NCBI RefSeq assembly: GCF_030814695.1
Contig: NZ_JAUSVL010000001.1
Coordinates: 186,001 to 250,000 of the forward strand
Origin: Oligosphaera ethanolica
GTDB taxonomy: Bacteria > Verrucomicrobiota > Lentisphaeria > Oligosphaerales > Oligosphaeraceae
Reading direction: 5' to 3'
Length of the DNA stretch: 64,000 bases
In this document: piece by piece, positions 10,601-18,410 of the stretch
Position numbering within the stretch: the stretch's first letter is position 1
Layout: every line of letters starts with the position of its first letter
Position numbers and translations under genes: made by a program
The notes under the pieces: generated by a model
Database searches by the model: none
What the model was told of the DNA's origin: nothing
Seen by the model: the letters and a program-made list of their open reading frames with translations, nothing else

Positions 10601-11856
10601 GCGGGACGCCCGCACCACGGCCGCGAGAAACGCCCGCGCCCCAATCGGGTGTAATTTGCGCAAGGCTGCTCGGACGGCCTGCACGGAGCCGACCTCAGGC
10701 GACGGTGCGGGCATATTTGCCGCCGGGACGGCGGCGCTCCCAGGTTGGGGCCAAGGCGTCGCGCAGGTGGTCCAGGACCTCAGGCGGTGGCAGGGGCGAG
10801 ACGCCCACAAAAGCCCCGGCAGGGGCGTCGTCATCGTAGCCCCGGGCAACGCCCGGGGAAGAGTTGATGATTTGAAAAGTGCCCTGGAGGGGCACCTCAA
10901 CAGTCATTCTGCTAGGACTAACTGGCGGATTTGTTGAGATGCCCTTCCAGGGCATGCTCGTGTGGTGGCCCTTGCCCCGGGCTGCGCCCGGGGCTACGTT
11001 GACGGCGCCCCTCTAGGGCGCCTGCTCGCGAGCGCCCCGCACATATGCCGGCAAACGGACGCGCTATGATCGGCGGGGATGGCTGGGGCGGGGAAATGAG
11101 CCGTCTCGCCGGAGTGGGCGAGACGCCCACTCCACGGCCGCGATACGGGCGCAGCGAGGAGACGGGGAACGGACCAGGTACGGTTGGTGGGGATGGCGAG
11201 TGCGGGCTAATGAGCCGTCTCGCCGGAGTGGGCGAGACGCCCACTCCACGGCCGCGATACGGGCGCAGCGAGGAGACGGGAAACGGGCCAGGTACGGTTG
11301 GTGGGGATGGCGAGTGCGGGCTAATGAGCCGTCTCGCCGGAGTGGGCGAGACGCCCACTCCACGGCCGGGATATGGGCGCCGCGAGGCAGGACGGGAGGC
11401 GTTTGCGACCGGTGGGACCGGTTGGCGGCGGCGCTGGGGCGAGGACTCACGACCCATGAGGCATGGTCCCATGGATTGGACTGTGGGGACGTTGGGGACC
11501 GTGGGGATTGACGCATTGGACGCAGGGGACTGGTTGGCGACCAATTGGACTCCGGGGACTGGTTGGGGTCCGCTTGGACGCTGGGGACCGGTTGGCGGCG
11601 GCGCGGCGCTGGGGCGAGGACTCACGACCCATGTGGCATGGTCCCATGGATTGGACCGTGGGGACGTTGGGGACCATGGGGATTGACGCATTGGACGCAG
11701 GGGACCGATTGGCCGACGCCTGGGACTTCAGGGACCGCACCCGTTCGCGGCCGTGGCGCGCAGTACGACCAAGGAACGTTTGCGAGTGGCCGTTCGGGTG
11801 TCTTGTGAGCGGCAGGTCCCATGCGACGGTGCGGGCGGGACGCCCGCACCACGGCC

Positions 11857-12000
11857 GGGAAACGGGCGCCGCGAGGGGACGGGAAACGGGCGCCGCGAGG
11901 GGACGGGAAACGGGCGCCGCGAGGGGACGGGAAACGGGCGCCGCGAGGAGACGGGAAACGGGCGCCGCGAGGAGACGGGAAACGGGCGCCGCGAGGAGAC
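11857..12000. repeat. six tandem 24-bp units
   Basis: A 24-bp unit beginning GGGAAACGGGCGCCGCGAGG repeats exactly six times head to tail, starting at 11857, 11881, 11905, 11929, 11953 and 11977. The first three copies end GGAC and the later ones AGAC, so expansion happened at least twice. It sits inside the composite array. Confidence 0.95.
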
Positions 12001-12006
12001 GGGCCT

Positions 12007-12069
12007 GTCCACCAAGTCCACCAAGTCCACCAAGTCCACCAAGTCCACTCTGTCCACTATGTCCACTGC
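12007..12069. repeat. seven tandem 9-bp units (GTCCACCAA)
   Basis: GTCCACCAA repeats four times, then GTCCACTCT, GTCCACTAT and GTCCACTGC follow, keeping GTCCAC in every 9-bp unit. It abuts the 24-bp tandem array directly, so two independent tandem expansions share one border. Confidence 0.95.
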
Positions 12070-13174
12070 CCCGCACGGACTGCCCACATGCGACGGTGCG
12101 GGCGGGTTTGCCGCCGGCAAACAGACGCGCTATGATCGGCGTGGATGGCTGGGGCGGGTAAATGAGCCGTCGCGTCGGAGTGGGCGGGACGCCCACTCCA
12201 CGGCCGCGAGATGTGGACGCGCGGCAGGATGGTGGACGTTTGCGCGAGGCCGCTCGGACGTCATGCGCGGAGCTGACCTCAGGCGTCGGCGCGGGCGTGT
12301 TTGCCGCCGGGACGCATGTCGACCTTGAGCGATGGCACAGGCGTTGTTGCCGCTGGGACGGCGGCGGCGCGGAGAGATGCTAAAAATAACGATGGAAATC
12401 CATGTTAATTCTTTCTGCGAAGCTGCAAACGAGACGCACACTCCACAGCCGGGATACGGGCGCCGCGAGGAAGGACGGGAGGCGTTTGGGACCGGTGGGA
12501 CTGATTGGCGGCGGCGCTGGTGCGAGGACTCACGACTCACGAGGCATGGTCCCATGGATTGGACCGTGGGGACGTTGGGGACCGTGGGGAATGACGCAGT
12601 GGACGCAGGGGACTGATTGGGATCCGCTTGGACCGTGGGAACGCACCCGTTCGCGGCCGTGGCGCGCAGTACGACCAAGGAACGTTTGCGGGTGGCCGTT
12701 CGGGTGTCTTGTGAGCGGCTGGTCCCAGTGAGGGTGCGGGCGGGACGCCCGCACCACGGCCGCGAGACGTGGTGCGCAATAGGACGGGGACCGACCTCAG
12801 GCGACTGTGCGGGCGTCTTTGCCGCCGGGACGGCGGCGGTCCCATGGTCAATGCCGCCGGGACGGGGACCGGCCTCAGGCGACTGTGCGGGCGTATTTGC
12901 CGCCGGGACGGCGGCGGTCCCAGGGTCATTGCCGCCGGGACGGCGGCGGTCCCAGGGTCATTGCCGCCGGGACGGGGGCGTGAGGATAGGTGGCAAGATA
13001 GCGTGTATTATGTGGCCCCAGACGGAGGTTTTGCCAAGCTGTAATGTTGCCGGGTGTTTTTCGGTCGGGACGGCGGCAAGGTCGCCGAGGCGGGCTAAGG
13101 TATTGGCGGGTTTTGGGATAATTGGCTTGGCCGGGCGACTGCCGGGAGGACGCAGGAGGACTGCCGGACGACTG

Positions 13175-13211
13175 GGGTTGGGTTGGGTTGGGTTGGGTTG
13201 GGTTGGGTTGG
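13175..13211. repeat. telomere-like (GGGTT)7 tract
   Basis: Seven consecutive GGGTT units on the + strand. They form four or more runs of three G separated by two T and could fold into a parallel G-quadruplex. The tract lies about 45 bases upstream of the glycosidase ATG at 13257, in its probable promoter or leader. Confidence 0.95.
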
Positions 13212-13256
13212 CGGGTATGCCGAATGACGTGGACACTGATTAGCCGAGGTGGAGCG

Positions 13257-14519
13257 ATGACAACGGACGATCTGAGTTTTTTAGCAGAGCTGGTTGCGGC
13301 CACGACGGCGGCATGTCGGGTGGCGCCGGGCGGGGAGGCGGTGCCCGGGGTGCGAAATGATCTCGGGTACAGCGTATTTCGTCCGGGCGGGCGCGGGTGT
13401 TATCCGGCAATATGGGTGCAGGACTTCACGATGATCTTCAGTGGCGGCTATGTGAGCGACGCCGACGGGCTGAATCACCTGCGGCTGTTTCTGGGCTGCC
13501 AGAATGGCCCGGAAGGCCGGGCCTTGCGCAGCGGGGCGTGGATACCGCCGCACGCCATTGCCGATCATATTCTGCTGGATGGCCGGCCGGTGTTTTATCC
13601 AGGCACTTACTCGGCGGGCGAGGACCAGGGTGGCGAGCCGTGGGGAATTGTACCGCCAGTCAACAACCACTATGATGTGATCTGGCTGGCGCATATGCTG
13701 TGGTCGCGATGCGGCGACGGCGCATTTCTGCGGGAAGAAGTAAATGGCCTGTCGCTGTACGAGCGGCTCACGCTGGCCTACGGCGCGCCAAGCACGGACG
13801 CGCAAACGGGGCTGGTGGTCACGACGCCCGACAAGCGCGCCGTGGGATTTATCTTTTGCGACTCCATATACATGACGGGGAAGCTGCTGATGGCGTCGCT
13901 GCTGCGCTACCGGGCGTCGCGGCAGCTGGCCGAGCTGGCACGATGCCTGGGCTGCGCCGGGGATGCGGTTTTCTTCGGCGGGGAAGCCGCGCGGATAGCG
14001 CGGCATATTCCGGAGACTTTTGTGTGTCCGGGCGAGACGGGCGTGTGGCTGCGGGCATGCACGGGCGTATCGGCACAGCCGGATGTGTGGGGGAGTATAT
14101 ACGCCGTGTATATGGATGTGCTGCCCATAGATGTGGCGGCGGCCGTGCGCACGGAGCTGGCGGCGGCTTTGCAGAATGGCCGCATCGAAGAAGACGGCGC
14201 GATCAGGCATGTGCCCATCGGCTGCGATGCGTCGGAAAAATCCGCATGGGAGCGCACGCAGACGCCGCATAATCGCTACCAAAATGGCGCATTCTGGCAT
14301 ATGCCGACGGGGTGGCTCGTCGCAGTGCTTGCGCAAAGTCAGCCCGAACTGGCAAACGCACTAGCAACGCGATTCGTGAAGCACATGCGGGACAATGCTT
14401 TCACCAAGGGCGAGGCATTCGGCGCACCATGGGAATGCATCGGCTGGAACGGCGAAGCACGACAAAATCCGGTCTTCGCCGCATGCATCACGATGCCCTT
14501 CGCCGCCCTGAAAGAATAG
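13257..14519 (+). CDS. six-hairpin glycosidase-like protein
   Basis: A 420-residue cytoplasmic-looking protein without a signal peptide. The motif YPAIWVQDFTMIF near residue 55 and the alternating helical pattern with NNHYDVIWLAHMLW and NRYQNGAFWHMPTGW suggest an (alpha/alpha)6-barrel glycoside hydrolase of the six-hairpin superfamily; I cannot assign a GH family number. The acidic residues in VQDF and FGAPWECIGW are candidates for the catalytic pair, by inference only. The start at 13257 is chosen for AGGTGGAG six bases upstream; the frame is open to 13122 but runs through the (GGGTT)7 tract. It faces the leftward esterase gene across a repeat-filled gap. The substrate is unknown, presumably an oligosaccharide. 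Confidence 0.7.
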   Translation: MTTDDLSFLAELVAATTAACRVAPGGEAVPGVRNDLGYSVFRPGGRGCYPAIWVQDFTMIFSGGYVSDADGLNHLRLFLGCQNGPEGRALRSGAWIPPHAIADHILLDGRPVFYPGTYSAGEDQGGEPWGIVPPVNNHYDVIWLAHMLWSRCGDGAFLREEVNGLSLYERLTLAYGAPSTDAQTGLVVTTPDKRAVGFIFCDSIYMTGKLLMASLLRYRASRQLAELARCLGCAGDAVFFGGEAARIARHIPETFVCPGETGVWLRACTGVSAQPDVWGSIYAVYMDVLPIDVAAAVRTELAAALQNGRIEEDGAIRHVPIGCDASEKSAWERTQTPHNRYQNGAFWHMPTGWLVAVLAQSQPELANALATRFVKHMRDNAFTKGEAFGAPWECIGWNGEARQNPVFAACITMPFAALKE

Positions 14520-14552
14520 GGGGAGGAGGGTTTTGCGAGGGAAGAGGTTTTT

Positions 14553-14597
14553 GCGAGGGGGGAGGAAAGGGCCGTTGGCCCTTTCCTCCCCCCTCGC
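14553..14597. repeat. 21-bp perfect purine/pyrimidine hairpin
   Basis: Left arm 14553-14573 and right arm 14577-14597 are perfectly complementary over 21 bases with loop GTT; one arm is nearly all purine. It lies 33 bases after the glycosidase stop and could act as a terminator-like structure, though no T-run follows. A close relative lies at 26599-26641. Confidence 0.9.
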
Positions 14598-14639
14598 GCT
14601 CCCCCCACCTATCCCTCTTCAGTCCAGCGCCTTGAGGTG

Positions 14640-14850
14640 GTGGTACCTCATGCGAGGGGGTTCCTTTGCCGCCTCGGTCCCAGTCTGCTTCGCTGACTGG
14701 GACCGAGGCGGCCGAGGAAAACAGACATATGGGGCGCTTTACCCAGGGCGGCGCGCGCTTTCAGCGCGCTTGCCCTGGGCTGGTATGTTTCGCGCTTTCA
14801 GCGCTTCTGCCGCTTCGCGGCGAGGGACATGGTGGCCGGTGGCGAAGTCC
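14640..14850 (-). repeat. four-hairpin structured element, copy A
   Basis: Copy A, read on the minus strand, of an element also present at 38259-38433 and 46897-47097. In element orientation the four hairpins are H1 GCCGC-GAA-GCGGC, H2 GCGCT-GAA-AGCGC, H3 a CCCAGGGC/GCCCTGGG stem enclosing a second GAA-capped stem, and H4, an 18-bp perfect stem (GCCGCCTCGGTCCCAGTC, arms 14668-14685 and 14695-14712) around a nine-base loop. The arms differ from the other copies but stay complementary. It lies between convergent genes. Confidence 0.9.
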
Positions 14851-14948
14851 AAAAGAACGTATTGCCGTCCATCGTGGTTAGCAGAAAGGTGACCACTTTT
14901 CGTAGCAGGCAACAAATACCGACTCGGGTGGTGCCGTCGAATTATGTA

Positions 14949-14972
14949 GGGGCGGACCTATGTGTCCGCCCC
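14949..14972. repeat. GGGGCGGAC hairpin
   Basis: GGGGCGGAC and GTCCGCCCC form a 9-bp stem around six bases. A second copy with a different loop lies at 25220-25243 and a degenerate one near 25300. The rest of 14,850-15,050 holds nothing else I recognise. Confidence 0.85.
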
Positions 14973-15050
14973 ATCCATCCTCAAACGGGTGCCGTCGATT
15001 GCCACATTTGAGCGCTGAGGGCGCGAGCTAAAAAGGCCTTTGCCGGCGCA

Positions 15051-17048
15051 TTACTCCAGCCAGAAGATGACGGGTGAGGACACGAAGAAGCCGCGGGAGT
15101 CGGTGACGGCGAGGTAGGCGGCAATGGCGTCAGCGGGGGCCGTGACGTCGAGGCGGATACTGCCAACCACAACAGCCGTCCCATCGGTCCCCTTGGTCCC
15201 ATCCGTCCCATTCGTCCCATTCACTCCCTCTACTCCGGCGGCGTTATCTTTGGTGATCGCGATGGGTATGCTCAGCCACTGGCGGCTTTTCCACTCGCCG
15301 GAATTGGTGGCGGTGTAGATGATTTCGGCGCTGGCGATGTCGGTAGGGCTGGCGACTTGTGCTTGGATGCGCCGGTTGTCGTGGGAAAAGACCGTGAAAT
15401 TGGGCAAGGGCTGGGCGCCTTTGAGGACAGCGTCGGCGAAAGCGGTGATTTCCTTCGGGTCGCCGGATGGTGCGTGGCCGTGTGGCATGCGTGGTTTGTA
15501 GTAGCGATTGACGGGTCCCTTGGTGATGCTGGTGCTTTTCATCCATGCGGGCGGCCAGAAGAAATTGTCGTTGGTGCCATTGCAAAAAAGCATGGGCATG
15601 CGAGCGTAAACGAGGTACTGCGAGGGGTCCCACAGCGTGCTGAGGCGCATGGCTTTTTCGGTGCCCATGCCGCGCATGCGGCCGAGCCAGGCGGAGCCCT
15701 CGCCGAGAAAGCCACAGCCATAGACCGGCGCGGCGAAACGGAAACGGTCGTCCACGCCGGCGACAATGCAGGTCAGATAGCCGCCCCAAGAGATGCCCGT
15801 CACGCCGATGCGGGAAGCGTCCACTTCGGGGAAAGAGCGGATAAGCGAGTGGCCGAGGACGACGGCGGCGACGGCGTGGTACGCCCAGTGGTCGCCGATG
15901 GGCTTGTCCATATTGCCGTAGTCGCCCCAGCCAGCGGGGCCACTGAAAGCGTGCTTGGGCCAGGGTTTGGAGTCGCTGTCGAGGGGAATGGGCAGGTGCC
16001 CGCAGGTATCCATGGCGATGGCGGCGTAGCCGCGGTCATTCCAGAGTTTGACCCACTTGCGGAAGGCCGTGCCACCGCCGCCGTGAACGAGCACCATGGC
16101 GGGCACGGGCCGGTCGGCGGACGCATTGGCCGGCGCGCCGTACCAGGCGAAGACGCGGGTGGGCTTGCCCTCGTAGGACAGGCCGTCGTACAGCAGTGGC
16201 CGGACGGGGTCGTTGGCCATCGTGTTGAAAGGCTCGTCCGCGACGGCATAGGTGGCTGGCGCCTGGAAGAGCTGCGTGGTGTCCCACATCCTCTGCTGGT
16301 CGCCGCTGGGCAGTGGCGGGCTGTAGACGCGCTGCTGCCGTGGCCGCAGGTGGTAGGCGTTGCTCTGGTAGCGGTTTTTATTCATGGTGTAAAACTCTTG
16401 GCACTGTGCGGCGTCCCACAGCGACTTGCTCAGCCGCAGATCGGCGACGAGGCCGGCGTATTTCCGGAATGTCGAGATGGACAGCGGCCGGCCGGCGACG
16501 TCGAGGCTGCCGGTGAAGGCCGCCGGGAAGGACCGCTCGCTGATCAACTCGCCATTAACGTAGGTGCTGGTCTTGCAGTTGGCGCGATCGACGCTAATCA
16601 CCAGCGCCTGCCAGACTTTTTCCTTGATGGCGGGCGCCGAGGTCGTCGTCGCGCTGTGTTTGTCGGCGTCGGCCATGGCGAGCATGACGCGGCCGTCGTC
16701 GTAAATATCGACCGTCCAGAAATCCGCTGGCCAGCGGTCTTTGCTGAGCAGGCGCCGGTATTCGCCTTTTTTGGCGGTGGCGAGGGTATCCGGGCAGAGC
16801 CAGACCGCGATAGTGAAATCGCCGGTGCCGAACTGAATGGCGTCGTGATCGGGAATGACCACGGTGTCGGCGTCGCTGCCCGAGCAATAGAGGGCGCGAC
16901 CGAAATCGCCATCGGCCCACTGCGCGTGGTCGTCAACCTGGAGCCCAGCGGGAAATGGCGCGCCCTCTGGGGACAGACAGACGAAATCAGCCAATGCCCA
17001 GCAACTCAATAGCACGGCAAGCAACGCGACGAGGCGATTCCACGACAT
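15051..17048 (-). CDS. secreted LamG-domain plus alpha/beta-hydrolase (acetyl-xylan-esterase-like) protein
   Basis: A 665-residue exported protein. The N-terminus MSWNRLVALLAVLLSCWALA is a signal peptide. Residues ~25-215 resemble a concanavalin-A-like LamG fold (FGTGDFTIAVWLCPDTL, then NGELISER). A hydrolase domain follows: VHGGGGTAFRKW as oxyanion loop, nucleophile elbow GISWGG (Ser about residue 418) and a late His in MPHGHAPSG (about 522). This matches the acetyl-xylan esterase/dienelactone hydrolase clan, so deacetylation of plant or algal polysaccharide is plausible. A short C-terminal beta domain ends the protein. The start at 17048 is chosen for GGAAGG nine bases upstream and the signal peptide; the frame is open 40 codons further but Pro/Ser-rich and implausible. 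Monocistronic; it faces the glycosidase gene. Confidence 0.85.
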   Translation of the reverse strand: MSWNRLVALLAVLLSCWALADFVCLSPEGAPFPAGLQVDDHAQWADGDFGRALYCSGSDADTVVIPDHDAIQFGTGDFTIAVWLCPDTLATAKKGEYRRLLSKDRWPADFWTVDIYDDGRVMLAMADADKHSATTTSAPAIKEKVWQALVISVDRANCKTSTYVNGELISERSFPAAFTGSLDVAGRPLSISTFRKYAGLVADLRLSKSLWDAAQCQEFYTMNKNRYQSNAYHLRPRQQRVYSPPLPSGDQQRMWDTTQLFQAPATYAVADEPFNTMANDPVRPLLYDGLSYEGKPTRVFAWYGAPANASADRPVPAMVLVHGGGGTAFRKWVKLWNDRGYAAIAMDTCGHLPIPLDSDSKPWPKHAFSGPAGWGDYGNMDKPIGDHWAYHAVAAVVLGHSLIRSFPEVDASRIGVTGISWGGYLTCIVAGVDDRFRFAAPVYGCGFLGEGSAWLGRMRGMGTEKAMRLSTLWDPSQYLVYARMPMLFCNGTNDNFFWPPAWMKSTSITKGPVNRYYKPRMPHGHAPSGDPKEITAFADAVLKGAQPLPNFTVFSHDNRRIQAQVASPTDIASAEIIYTATNSGEWKSRQWLSIPIAITKDNAAGVEGVNGTNGTDGTKGTDGTAVVVGSIRLDVTAPADAIAAYLAVTDSRGFFVSSPVIFWLE

Positions 17049-17216
17049 GGCTATGGACCTTCCAGGATGAGGGTGAGGGCGAAACGGCGACGGGGACGGG
17101 GACGGGGACTGAGGCGCCGGGAAGTCAAAACGCCCGGGCATTTCTGCTCGGGCGTAAGGTGCTTTCACCGCGTGGTGAATGCAAGTATGTCGTGCGAATA
17201 TATGAGACGTTTTCTA

Positions 17217-17460
17217 GTGTGGCGCCCTCCGGGCGCGGTTCCTCAGTGGTTTTGGCACCCCGGTTTACGGCGCCTTTCAGGCGCCTCACCCGGGACTATG
17301 CATGGTACGGCCCTCTGGGCCGAAATGCATTTGGGCAAAACGGTGTGAACACCACGGAGACTGGAAAAGTGTAGTGCCTCTACGAGGCACCGTCTTTTAT
17401 GGGTGCCGCTCCCCAAGCTAAAGCCTGGGGTTAAGCATGGTTAAGCGCCTACGGCGCAAA
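17217..17460 (+). repeat. nested-hairpin element (copy 1) and following TAC-loop hairpins
   Basis: From 17217 a chain of stems: GGCGCCCTCCGGGCGC, then a CCCGG outer stem enclosing GGCGCCT-TTC-AGGCGCC, then CGGCCC-TCT-GGGCCG by 17333. A second copy lies on the minus strand at 37075-37215 with changed but still paired arms. After it come GTGCCTC-TAC-GAGGCAC (17374-17390) and GCGCC-TAC-GGCGC (17445-17457). These fill the gap between the esterase start and the superoxide reductase stop; no gene is visible. Confidence 0.8.
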
Positions 17461-17501
17461 TACATTGCCAACACATGGCGACTAGGTTATATCTGCTGAT
17501 C

Positions 17502-17873
17502 TCAGTTTGCCCAGAGGCCGTGGATATTGCAGTATTCGCGGGCTTTGACATTCATGGCGTCGGTGGCGAAGAATGCTTCGGGGGCCTGGCCGGGTTTGAG
17601 GTACTGGCGGTAGCAGAAATTATCGCCAAAGAGTTCAATCCAGGTGATGTAGTGTTCTTCGGTCATGGGATGGAGGGTGCTGCCCACGGTGACTTTCCAG
17701 CCGCCGGCGACCTTCTCGACCACGGGGACGTGTTTCTCGGTCTTGAAATCGGCCGTCTTGGCTTCGACCTTGGCTAGGTCCTTGCCCTTGCTGCTGAGGC
17801 AGCAGAGGTCGCCGCTAATGACTTCAACCAAGGCGCCGCATTCGGTCTTGAAAATGGCTTTGGCAGTACTCAT
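17502..17873 (-). CDS. desulfoferrodoxin-family superoxide reductase with degenerate centre I
   Basis: A 123-residue protein that would reduce superoxide to peroxide in the cytoplasm without making oxygen, typical of anaerobes. The catalytic iron site is intact: E46-K47-H48 (EKH), H68 and H74 (HPMTEEHYITW), C115 and H118 (CNIHGLW). The N-terminal desulforedoxin-like domain is only partly preserved: C12, C24 and C25 remain but the first ligand of the usual CxxC is Lys9, so a rubredoxin-type centre I is probably not formed in the standard way. The start at 17873 is chosen because AAGGAG precedes it and the family begins here; 38 upstream codons are open but unlike the family. Monocistronic. Confidence 0.9.
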   Translation of the reverse strand: MSTAKAIFKTECGALVEVISGDLCCLSSKGKDLAKVEAKTADFKTEKHVPVVEKVAGGWKVTVGSTLHPMTEEHYITWIELFGDNFCYRQYLKPGQAPEAFFATDAMNVKAREYCNIHGLWAN

Positions 17874-18140
17874 GGTGTGTTTCTCCTTCTGGTGGGTGAT
17901 ACAGTGTTTCTTGTCTCCACGGGGCAGAACTCTGCCCAATTCACATCGCAAACCAAGCCGGCACTGATGACGGCGCAGACTTCCCACGCACCGCCGGCCT
18001 GCTTCGTGTTGCGGTTCTACAGTAGGTCACATTCGTTATTAAACAACGGCGCAGCGCCAGAGTTGCATCGCTGCGTAAGCGGCCAGTCATTTATGTTTGA
18101 GGAAACGGACAACAGGTGAGCAATGGGGCCGGAAAGCGGC
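17874..18140. other. intergenic, no feature seen
   Basis: Leader of the superoxide reductase gene (leftward) and flank of the 90-bp tandem repeats. No convincing promoter, RNA or short gene was recognised. Confidence 0.4.
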
Positions 18141-18410
18141 TTTGGGCATCCAAGCACCATTCTCAAAAAAAATCTGCGGCAATCTGCGGAATCTGTGGAT
18201 AAAAAAGGCGCGCGGTCATGGGTGCGGAGCCTTGGGCATCCAAGCACCATTCTCAAAAAAAATCTGCGGCAATCTGCGGAATCTGTGGATAAAAAAGGCG
18301 CGCGGTCATGGGTGCGGAGCCTTGGGCATCCAAGCAACCATTCTCAAAAAAAATCTGCGGCAATCTGCGGAATCTGTGGATAAAAAAGGCCCTCGTTATG
18401 GCGCTGGCGC
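18141..18410. repeat. three tandem 90-bp units with a dispersed AATCTGCG core
   Basis: Units start at 18141, 18231 and 18321, nearly identical over 90 bases; the third diverges after its core. Each holds AAAATCTGCGGCAATCTGCG followed by GAATCTGTGGATAAAAAAGG. The same core occurs once or in inverted pairs at about 25,165, 25,248, 26,430, 28,733 and 28,870. The last unit overlaps the 3' end of lnt (stop at 18396). Confidence 0.95.

Larger units (their letters stand above)
7665..13060. repeat. 5.4-kb composite array of GC-rich palindromic repeats
   Basis: No gene is supported here: all six frames are open only because stops are rare in GC-rich repeats. A higher-order unit recurs with starts near 7,668, 8,680, 9,848 and 10,695, with a fragment near 12,280. 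Each unit contains in order: a GCCGCCGGGACGGCGGC hairpin; a block with CCCCGGGCAACGCCCGGGG and CCCCGGGCTGCGCCCGGGG stems plus GTGCCC/GGGCAC and GGCGCC stems; hairpins of type GAGTGGGCG-AGA-CGCCCACTC or GTGCGGGCG-GGA-CGCCCGCAC; and a G-rich block around GGCATGGTCCCATGGATTGG. The same modules occur singly elsewhere in the window (38.05, 41.9-42.2, 46.8, 54.1-54.6, 32.8 and 35.0 kb), so this is a condensed store of dispersed repeats. Confidence 0.9.

Noticed and set aside
15357..17012. Long rightward open frame opposite the esterase
   Set aside because: Antisense shadow of a gene with signal peptide and catalytic motifs; similar shadows lie opposite lnt (18462-19988), the exported protein (50147-52876), hndC (55915-56940) and vor (31248-32813).
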